Part shown: positions 56,001 to 64,000 of the stretch, piece by piece
Position numbering within the stretch: the stretch's first letter is position 1
Layout: each line of letters starts with the position of its first letter
Source: Perkinsus marinus ATCC 50983
Taxonomy: Eukaryota; Perkinsozoa; Perkinsida; Perkinsidae
Assembly: GCF_000006405.1 (NCBI RefSeq)
Contig: NW_003205565.1
Coordinates: 94,015 to 158,014, forward strand
DNA length: 64,000 nucleotides
Direction: 5' to 3'
Notes under the pieces: model-generated
Told to the model about the DNA's origin: nothing
Databases searched by the model: none
The model's input: only the letters and a program-made list of their open reading frames with translations
Translations under genes and position numbers: made by a program

Positions 56001-56459
56001 GCGTTAGACCTGGCCCTGTCGAGGGAGATGCCACCCGCGCAGTGTGAGACTGTTATCTGCTCGTCGGCGACTTGATCTAGTATAACTAGGTACTAGAGCT
56101 GCTATTGCAAGGCGAAGGATGCTGCTGATGGGGGGTGAGGCTGGGGGCAACACTCGTGGAGAGAACGTTAGGGACAGTGGGATAGTCCTTAGAGGTGAGT
56201 AATAGGTAGGGAAGCTGACGAATTTTTGGTCACGTTGGTTGGGGTGGTAGAAACTGACACAGTTGTTGTATTGATTTTCATTATAGAACACTTTGGAATC
56301 ACGTGTTAGATATCCCACTGACGGCCCCAGCAGCGCCACGCAAGCGCGGGTCGAGATCGTCTAGCACTGTGAATGTGGTAGAAGCAGGAGAGAATGGTTG
56401 CATTCGGGCGAGTCCGTCGACGTCACCGACCAAGCGTCACAGAATAACAGTTATCTGAG
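53039..56459 (+). CDS. Cyclin-like protein (L/T/K type)
   Basis: Exons of a Ser/Pro/Gly-rich N-terminus (from MFVNVDSPPKRPPGAPSEEC at 53039, then GGGLSVLGGLVPLSAGS near 53430-53480) precede a cyclin box. That box includes VCQRVWTDYCIPANRNGIGP then ATAMWYCHLFYAVHSLK (54290-54420), recalling the family's ATAxxYFHRFYxxxS. Next come QKMAQDVCEMEEAIMCLTGF then EFDLNLPHKHV (near 54725-54815), like EMExxVLxTLGFDLxxxHPH, and a second-box part RSVLFYPGDVLAFAAVSEAA (near 55180-55240). C-terminal exons hold STPMKRKRFDEE (near 55940-55970) and SPTKRHRITVI, ending at 56459; both look like CDK-type sites and nuclear signals. A 320-bp foldback repeat lies inside the gene at 55543-55862. Such cyclins partner transcriptional kinases. 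The first exon and several joints are unresolved. Confidence 0.55.
55543..55862. repeat. Foldback/MITE-like inverted repeat
   Basis: The two ends are inverted copies. TACACCTTTTCAATCTCAAA at 55543 matches the reverse complement of the right end (TACACCTTTCAAATCTCAAA), and the match continues with gaps for about 90-115 bp, through a TTTTTCACGAAATGAAA core. The middle has short repeats of TTTCATTTCGAATTTGAAC type. It lies in a probable intron of the cyclin-like gene. It codes for nothing that I can see and could be a non-autonomous DNA transposon. Confidence 0.75.
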
Positions 56460-57108
56460 GGACTTTGCTAGTATGAAGGCATAAGACCAACGGTAACTCC
56501 TATTCAATCTCGATAAGCTATTTTATAGTATTTCAATGCTTGACCCTCACGAGGAGTTCGTGCTGTCTCCCATAGTACTTGTTTGTGACCATTGAAGTCT
56601 TCGGCTGGGATCTGTGGAGAGGACCAGTTTGTCGTTGTCCAGTAGGTTGTCGGTCGCGTATTTGGTAATGTAATTGCGTCATAATGGCTGAGGCTTTTCA
56701 AAAGTTTGTTTTTTATAGGAACGCGATTGTTGTATGAATAGTATTATAACATCGAACTCGCGTGGGTCGCGTAGTGTGTCCCTCTCGTAGCCTTCATCCT
56801 GAGCTGATCTGAAAGAGGAATGGTATAGTAATCTATCGCGAATCTCCCGTATACTGTTACCGTTCATTACACCGGTGTCCGATGGCTCTATATTATTGAC
56901 GGCTCTGGGTTGAAGAGGTCGAGACTGTCACCTCTCGTTGGCCCTCCACATATTCGTCGTAATCATTTTCGTTATCTCACGTATTAGGAGTCCAAAGCTT
57001 TGGGTTAATAGTGAGAAGAGTGAAAGCCTGGGAGTTGCCTTATATGAGGATGGCAGGCTTTTGTGTTTGTCCCTGCTCGCGTCCTCCTAGTCCCTATCTG
57101 AGGCTTAA
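56460..57108. other. Intergenic region
   Basis: About 650 bases with no supported feature. Confidence 0.35.
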
Positions 57109-58848
57109 ATGGAAGGCCAACAAGGAGGGTCGCAGTACTATGACTTCAACACTAGCAGTAGCAATGCAGGAGGCAGTGGGTACGTTGGCCCGGCTCCTCC
57201 CCCGACAGCACAAGATGACGATGAGTTCGCTGACTGCATTGATCATCAGTACAACCAGCGGTATGGACCGGCACCGAATGTAGGAATGTGTTGTTGTAGT
57301 AGCAGGTTGACGATCACGGTAGAAATGTTTATTCCAGCTCAAGTGAGAGTAGTAAAACGTTAGCAGTAAAATAGGGATAATCAAGTAGTGAATTAGTAAT
57401 TATTAAACCTCGATGTTAGAGAATATATATCGCTGAACGCGAGTCATATTGGAGGCTGTGATTGGAGCGTTCTTCTATGAAGTGGTATTAAAGAGGTTTT
57501 CCATCTTCTCAGCCAGTGAGTGTATTCTTTGAGGACGTTCATGCGCAGCGACAAGCGGAGCGGAAGCTGCAGTGCAATGTACCTGGTAAACAGGATGGGT
57601 GATTGTCACATGCTATGCTCATACACTTTATGCTCGGCTTAGCCATTTCAACTCGGAAACTGGGTGAAAGCCGCTGGTCGGCGTGTGATTACGCTATGCT
57701 AGTTAGCGAATTAGTCAAGAAAAATGTTGGTCTTCAGCTAGAGGAGAAATCGGTTATTGTCGCTGGTGTATCCTCTCTGAGTCCATGCTAGTTTCTGATA
57801 CTACGATTACCGATATCACTGCTAAGTGAATTTTGACTTCTCCCAGTAGTAGGAGTGAGGAGAGGTGTATCGTCAGGTCGTGGACGGGGAACGCCACTGT
57901 GGATGATCAAACAAAAACAAGAAGAGGATAAGCATAGGAGAGAGGCTCAGGAGGCTAGTCGCCAGATGAAGGAGTTGGAACAGAAGCTCATGGTCATAAC
58001 AGGGGTTGTCCCATTGTTATCTTCACTGTGAGTAGCGATAAGAGAATGTATGAGTATTGACGAATAAGAGGAAGTTCATCATTCGTGGTTGTAGGAAAAG
58101 TATTCGCTAGTGTTAACCGTGGACTAACCGCTCGTATAGGCTATTAGTCGACTTGTGGAGCTGTTGAATTAGTTGATTCTGTGGTAAGAATGACTCGACC
58201 GTTTCGGTGTGAGATGGACGGCCTCGCTGGGCGTCCATCTGGAATACCCAATAGTTGTCCACATCGTTTTTGTGCTAAATGAGGATGGTAATCGGCGAAA
58301 CTGAAGCTTGGAATCAGCAGTTTCGTGGAGGGTTCGATTTCAGGGCGGCTCTGCTAGCGACGATAAGACAGGCCGTCACAGAGAAGGGGGACTGGCCTCG
58401 GAGAGCACGGAAGGCAATATCGAGGCGCAACGAGAACAGCAGAGTCGGTGGTTGCTGGACCAAGAGGGGTACGTAACGATCTTTCCTCACCTTGTCGCGA
58501 GTATGCGCCATGCATGCTAAAGCTATTCACAACTCATACAGCGAGCTGAAGAGCTCATAGATTTACAATGAAGTGGAGGTGATGTACTTCGTGTGTAATT
58601 GCCTTGGTCCACTAACAACAGTTGCCGTCAACACTGTCGGACTCTGTCCCGCGCCGCGTACTGTGCGAGGGTTCCCTGCAAGTGATTGCATATTCATGAG
58701 CTTTGCATGCAATTTCGTTGGGCAATTGTTTATCATGGAATGTATTTTCAGGTGGGTGCCGCACGAGTCAGACTCGTCGGGTAACTGGTTTTACCACGGA
58801 GTGACGGGGACGATGCTCCAGCGGGTTAATCAGAAGTTATACTTGTAG
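57109..58848 (+). CDS. Unrecognised multi-exon protein
   Basis: The start (MEGQQGGSQYYDFNTSSSNA) leads into a Gly/Tyr-rich part with ADCIDHQYNQRYGPAP. A charged helical exon (KQKQEEDKHRREAQEASRQM, near 57905-57975) follows. Then comes REQQSRWLLDQEG (near 58435-58470), which joins in phase through an intron ending near 58751 to WVPHESDSSGNWFYHGVTGT, ending at 58848. The family is not recognised; a coiled coil and an aromatic C-terminal motif are all that is visible. The exons between 57350 and 57900 are uncertain. Confidence 0.45.
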
Positions 58849-59080
58849 TAGAGGAGGATGGGCGGCCTGGCGCGATGGAGTTCTGCGCCTCATTCTGGTG
58901 GAATTCGGGTCACTTCTCGTGAAGTGACCAGATTCATTCACTGCCTAATATACTCCATCACATTGGTTTTATGTTCCGGACTGTGAACCTCCGGAATTAC
59001 CTTCGCTTCGTGCGATGGAGATGATGTTTTTCTAAACGGAGTTACACCGTTTGATAGAGAGGCATAACGATCTGATCGTC

Positions 59081-61965
59081 ATGTTCAGGCCGCAACACGA
59101 TGGGAGTTTTCGAGAACTGTCACGTGAGGAGTGGCTGTCAATGGCGATGGCCAGGCACGACCCGTTCCAGGAGCTGAGACTAGCCGCTGATGCCACCATG
59201 ATGCAGGGAAGTGAGTCGCCGGAAGAGTGATTATGATTAGAATTGCTAATTCCTCAGGGCGGGCGAAGATGGAGGATAAGCATGCCTTGTTGAAGGACTT
59301 GAAAGATATCGGGCGGAGGCTCGGGTACAGTCTTGACCATCTGCCCAGCCCCACTGGAATGTGAGTGCCGGGCCATTAATGTGGTTTCTTGATTCGTTCA
59401 TTCGGCGTGTGTTCACTTCTTATTCCCATTATTGAATTCGGAGCTGGCTTTCTCAGAAGCTTCTCCTGGTTTGAGCACAGCCAGTGTTAGTTGGAATTGA
59501 TTCTAATAATGCCTCCATATACCACTAGGATGCGTTCCGGGGAATCAACTTATTCGACTTGAAGTCGTGGCAATCAGTGTCATTTTAAATATAGTGTCTT
59601 CGACTTCCGCAACAGGTCACTCACTGGTTTTCAGGTATATGGTGTATGATGGGCACCAGGGGGTCACTTGTGCGGACTACTGTATTAAGCAAACACATAA
59701 CAAGGTGAGTGAGGCGTGGTATTAACACTTTTGGCAAGTTGCAAGTGCTTTAGATTTTACCGCGGCTGGCGAGTCATAAGGGGCCGATAACTGAAGAGGT
59801 TAGGGCGCTTGGCTGCACGAGAAGATGATGGAAAATACAGTTTTTAAATCAGTTCATGCGCAAGGTTTTCGAGGACTCTTTCAAAGAGTTGGACGAGGAG
59901 TTTCTTGCGAAATACAGGACCATCCCCGATGGGAGCACAGCAGGTGAGCTATGCTGAAGTACCCTAATATACTCGAGTTGTAATTGTTGTGTTGTCTTCT
60001 CTTTAGTGATCGCCCTGGTTATTGGAATAGACTTGTACGTCGCTAATATCGGCGATTCAGCATGCTTCCTGGTGCAACGCATTCCAGTGCAAAGTAAGTG
60101 ACAATAGGGGAGACCTGGGTTTGTCGTACTCTTTGAGGGCGGGGGTCCGATACTTAGAATTTACTGTGTCATCTCTTCAGCTTCTGCGGGAAATGATCAC
60201 CATCATCAGCAGCAGCAGCAAGGGCGGCATCCAAACTATAAATTGGAAGTGAAGTCGTGTCACACTAACCACAAACCGGAAGATCAAGCCGGTGGGTCGT
60301 GACAGAGGGGCTCATGGGCCGTCGTGATCCCTCCTTGGTTCAGAGAAGGAGCGCATAGTCAAAAATGGCGGAGCGATGGTGACACCAGCTGGTGGCGTGG
60401 TAAGGAGATGGTTGATCCTGCATTGAATAGGGCTAAAGCTCGCATCGAAAAATCGCGTGAAGTTTGTGTATAGCTCGTCTTGGACTCTATTTAGGAACAC
60501 CGCATATCTCCTAGCATCAGAAACTAATGAAACGAAATTCTCTTCTACTTCGTTCGCTACTGTGACTGGATTGTAATTTATCAGGTGAGGGTAGCCGCGG
60601 CAGACTACGAAGATAAAATGAAAGCATACAAGAAGGCTACCAATGCCGGTCTAGGAGCGATGGAGAAGCCACCGGTAGGGTCCGTGGTCGCATTTGTTCT
60701 AGTGAGGATACTCGCTCCAGATTGCCTTGGCGGTATCGCGTGCATTTGGTGACCGAGAGTTCAAGACGCCTAACAAGCTCGTGGTGTCGGAGCCCAGCGT
60801 CAACCATTACACACTGAGCCCAGAAACTGATATTGCGCTTGTACGTGCTGGACAGGGCTTCTAGGAAAGAAGACTTTTAACGCAGGTTCTCGTATGCGAC
60901 GGCGTTACAGATGTGATGACACCAGCGATGATTGGCGCCAAGATACTGCAGTACAATCGGAAACCTAAGGCGGCGTCAGGAGGACTCATTCAAGAGGCGT
61001 ACGAGATCGAGAGGCTTGCAGTTTAAAATCAGCAGTATTGAACTATGGCACTTGGCCTTCATCTTAATGGCCATGTTCACACAAGTTGGTTCGGTGGAAT
61101 TGAGGAATATTCTACTCGGCAGATACCAACGAGGTTCTCAAGATAATTTGACTGCTATTACCGTTTTCTTGAATTGGCCGCGACCACCGACTTTTGGGGA
61201 TCTGGATCTTCTCGCTGAGCAGCAAGCGAAGGCGCTTGAGGATCCGAGCTCGCCCAAGGCGGCCAAGCGGCAGCGTAAGGGTGTTTTCGCTGTTTGCGTC
61301 GGTGCGTGAAAACGTTCGCCTATTTTTAGGAACAGGCCCTGCGAGAGAAGTGAAGAAGATACGTTGCAAACATATTTTGATGAAGCACAAGGATGTTAGG
61401 AATCCGCGTGATCGTGTCCGGAATAAGCAGGTTACAAGAAGTAAGTAGATGAGGAGGAGTTCCCTTTGCTTGTGAACATCGTAGCAGAGCTCTGTGTATC
61501 GGCATGTAGATGTGCATACGAGAAACTCTCAATTCATAGACTAGTGCAGGCTAGATTATTTTATGATGTATCTTTTCATTCACTCAGCAAAGACGGAGGC
61601 CGAGAACACTATGATGTCCATCCTTGCTGATCTCAAGAAGGACTCAAGCAAGTTCCCAGAACTCTGCAAGAAGCATTCCGAGTGTAAGGAATACACCTTC
61701 TCTGCGTGACTTATGTTATTGCGACAACGTTAGGTTTGTCGAGTCGGAAGGCCGGGAATCTTTGTGGCGACTTGGACTGGTTCGGTCACGGCAAGATGAT
61801 GGCTGAGTTCGAGGAGGCAGCCTTCGCGTTAGACGTCGGAGAAATGAGTGATCTAGTAAGTCGACTCGTACTGTTGCTGTCAACTATGTCGTTATTCGCC
61901 TCTACTTTATGTGTTACCAGGTCTACTCTCCCTCGGGAATCCACATAATCGTCCGAATCGCATGA
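59081..61965 (+). CDS. PP2C phosphatase fused to a Pin1-type parvulin prolyl isomerase
   Basis: The N-terminal part is a PPM/PP2C Ser/Thr phosphatase: [14 protein letters not shown] (split by an intron at 59211-59257), MVYDGHQG (canonical DGHGG), [50 protein letters not shown] and [16 protein letters not shown]. These keep the metal-binding Asp residues. The linker [15 protein letters not shown] reaches 61280. A 49-nt intron (61281-61329, GTGTTT to TTTTAG) then joins in phase 1 to [19 protein letters not shown]. This is a complete Pin1-type parvulin: [59 protein letters not shown] and GIHIIVRIA, ending at 61965. No in-frame Met precedes the parvulin core, which favours one protein over two genes. 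A WW domain is absent. The His/Gln run (HHHQQQQQ) near 60200 is an insert in the phosphatase. Confidence 0.85.
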
Positions 61966-62432
61966 CGCTCCGCGCTGCCCAAGTTGTCCCCGGTATCACC
62001 GTGGCTGTATTAGTTTGACGTTATCAAGAAAGTAGTTTCCTATTATTCCTGATTCCTTAATATTGAGTTGCTGTCAAGAGTTGTAACACTCCAATACTGC
62101 CAAGAACTGAGAGAGATCTTCATCATGGGGGAGAGTAATGCAGCAGGCACTTCTGAAGATTGGGCCCGCTTGATGCCTCTATTGCGTTATTGAGTCAAGA
62201 TTACGCTCAAAGACGTTGAAAAATGTCGCGTCTGATAATTATACGACATTAGCATTGCAGAAGTATGCATTTGAAACATCATGCTTCGAACCCTCACGAA
62301 AACCTTCGTGAATAAAAGCCAACCAATTCAAACTTATACGCCTCTGTGTAGGAGACTTCGACAAATGAAACCCTCAGAAATCCACTTGAAACACAATTCT
62401 CGTGTTCGACACCCCACGTGTTCGCATCATGT
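61966..62432. other. Convergent intergenic region
   Basis: About 470 bases between the fusion gene and a leftward coiled-coil gene. No supported feature. Confidence 0.35.
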
Positions 62433-63981
62433 TCACCAAGAGTTTTCCTCCGAGCTCGTTGCGGGTTCTTCTCCGAATGTCATGACTTCTGTCAATTCGG
62501 GGAACTCTCGTTTTTCTCTCAACGATATTGGCGACGGATGTGCTGATGTAGTTTCAACACCGGAATCTTGACAGGAATCCCTTGCCTTGGGCAGATCGAC
62601 ATGCGATGAAGATGGTAGCGCCAGATCACTTCCCAGCAAGTCGTCCCAGTACCTGAAATAACCAGCTAGAGATGTGATCCCAGTGCGAACTCACCTGTGT
62701 CTTTGCGTGGACAAGACGGTCGCCTCAGTAGTCTTAATTGCGTCGTTAGCGACTCCTGGCGCTTTGCCAGCACAAACTCGGCCGAACCCCGACCGACCCC
62801 TCTCAGCCTTGAGCATGCTACGCACTCTGTAAAGCAAACATCCGATTCGCACGAACAGCAGTGGAGCTCGACCTGGCAATCTCTTCCAATACATCTTTCG
62901 TTTGAGTTGCCTTCTCAAGAATCGAGTCTCTCGTAGAAGCCTCCACTCCCGCCAGTGCGGCGATGAGAGCTCGAGCTTCCGCGAATCTCGAGCGGAGAGC
63001 TGCGTGTTCTCTTCTCTGAGAATCTCCGATGCAGGGATACAATTTTAATTCTCCCTTACATGTGCATCCATCGCTAACTTCAGTAAGACCACCTCTTCTT
63101 TCCCCCGCTCTAGAGCAACCTTCAGAGATGCTATCTTAGCCTCCCACTCTGTCTCCTTCGTCGCCATGTCTGTCTCCAAGCCTTCACGTGTCTGACGAGT
63201 TAACGTCCGATAAGACCACCGAGCTAGTGAGTCAGTTTAAACCGTAACGAGAATTATCTAGTCGAACGAAATAAATTTCTCGATTAAACTGAATGCGTTG
63301 TCTGAGAAAAGTCGTGGACGAACTGTATCAGCTCCACCTTAGAAGTCGTTTTAATATCGTCTTTAATCTGCGAGAGAGCCTCCTTGGTCTTCTCCACCTC
63401 ATCTTCAATATCCTTCGCCGCTTCGATCTTGCGCTGGTGAGCATTTATAAGCTCAGAAGCTTCCCTGTCGACTTCTGGGAATAAAAGTGTGTCTATTCCG
63501 AGATGGAATAATTTTTCAAAGATGGAGTGTTCATATGCTGCTTCGAACAATGAGAGCAATATCACTCCTGAACCCTAGCCCAGGCAGGAAAGGCGTGACC
63601 ACGAGTTTTGAAGCACTCTTCAATACGGGACCATTCCATCAGTTAAGAGGAGTGCTCGCACCTGCCTTCTTCTCTCTGACTTCTGCTAGCTTCAGTTTAA
63701 GTCTGTGCATTTCGCCTTTAAGTTCCTCAACCTCCGTGAACACCTTACAATGCAATCTCGTGGAATCTCAACAGAGCAATGGAATTCACAGTAGCAGACT
63801 CCTTCACGTTTGTGTTCCTTCGCTCGGCATTTGCTCGTGATCGTTCCTCACCAGCGCCAGACCTGAGTGGGCCACTCGGCGGTCTAGCTGTGGGCGGGAC
63901 GAAATACCTCGGTGACTGTTCAGTTTCACTGTCGCTGCTAGACACGACGGCGTGTTCAGCTCTGGCCAAGACAGACCTCAT
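62433..63981 (-). CDS. Coiled-coil protein, possibly partial at the right edge
   Basis: From a Met at 63981 (MRSVLARAEHAVVSSSDSET) several exons follow in the minus direction. They include EDEVEKTKEALSQIKDDIKT (near 63360-63420), TEWEAKIASLKVALERGKEE (near 63100-63160) and FAEARALIAALAGVEASTRD (near 62920-62985). The heptad-like Leu/Ala/Lys/Glu pattern indicates a long coiled coil. It ends in a Ser/Glu-rich exon (ATSSEENSW) at 62433. No family is recognised. The true start may lie beyond 64000. Confidence 0.5.
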
Positions 63982-64000
63982 TCTGTTAACATGCAGTTCT

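Noticed and set aside
1-64000. CRISPR arrays, operons and bacterial-type regulatory sites
   Set aside because: No regularly spaced repeats were seen, and the gene structure is eukaryotic.

Overview
This is a nuclear chromosome segment from a protist. Genes are packed close together on both strands and cut by many short GT-AG introns, mostly 41-60 nt, often with a TGCTAAC-like branch site. The gene set (pyruvate:ferredoxin oxidoreductase, CEP41 of flagella, RTEL1, GlyRS, PI31, ARL2, DHHC transferase) and the intron style suggest an alveolate. A Perkinsus-like organism is my best guess; that is inference, not proof. One 100-N assembly gap lies at 31685-31784, inside the GlyRS gene.

Layout. 1-3012 (-): pyruvate:ferredoxin oxidoreductase, running off the left edge. 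3583-7053 (+): splicing factor SF3B2, 16 exons resolved into an exact 610-codon frame. 7525-9633 (+): a GCN5-type acetyltransferase with a Tudor-like module and no bromodomain. 10418-11253 (-): DENR/Tma22. 11326-17220 (-): an LTR retrotransposon with identical 165-bp LTRs, inserted 72 bp upstream of DENR. 17745-18875 (+): TRM10. 19131-22130 (-): HflX/GTPBP6 GTPase with a tRNA-Val(CAC) in an intron. 22300-22496 (-): a possible 40-aa spliced microprotein. 23573-25001 (+): CEP41. 25795-30237 (+): RTEL1. 30839-33633 (-): GlyRS. 33800-34823 (-): an unrecognised gene. 35357-41449 (-): two tandem, head-to-tail ZW10-like genes, the upstream one apparently truncated. 41582-42661 (-): ARL2. 42860-44520 (-): DHHC acyltransferase. 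44950-47600 and 48223-49625 (-): unrecognised genes. 49727-50851 (-): PI31. 51682-52238 (-): a 75-aa protein. 53039-56459 (+): a cyclin-like gene carrying a 320-bp foldback repeat. 57109-58848 (+): an unrecognised gene. 59081-61965 (+): a PP2C phosphatase joined in frame to a Pin1-type prolyl isomerase. 62433-63981 (-): a coiled-coil protein.

The neighbours do not form a pathway; they are housekeeping genes. The most notable items are the PP2C-Pin1 fusion, the tandem ZW10-like pair that share intron positions, the GCN5/Tudor-like architecture, the intron-nested tRNA and the DEGH variant of RTEL1. All exon models were made by eye from splice signals and family similarity, without alignment software.
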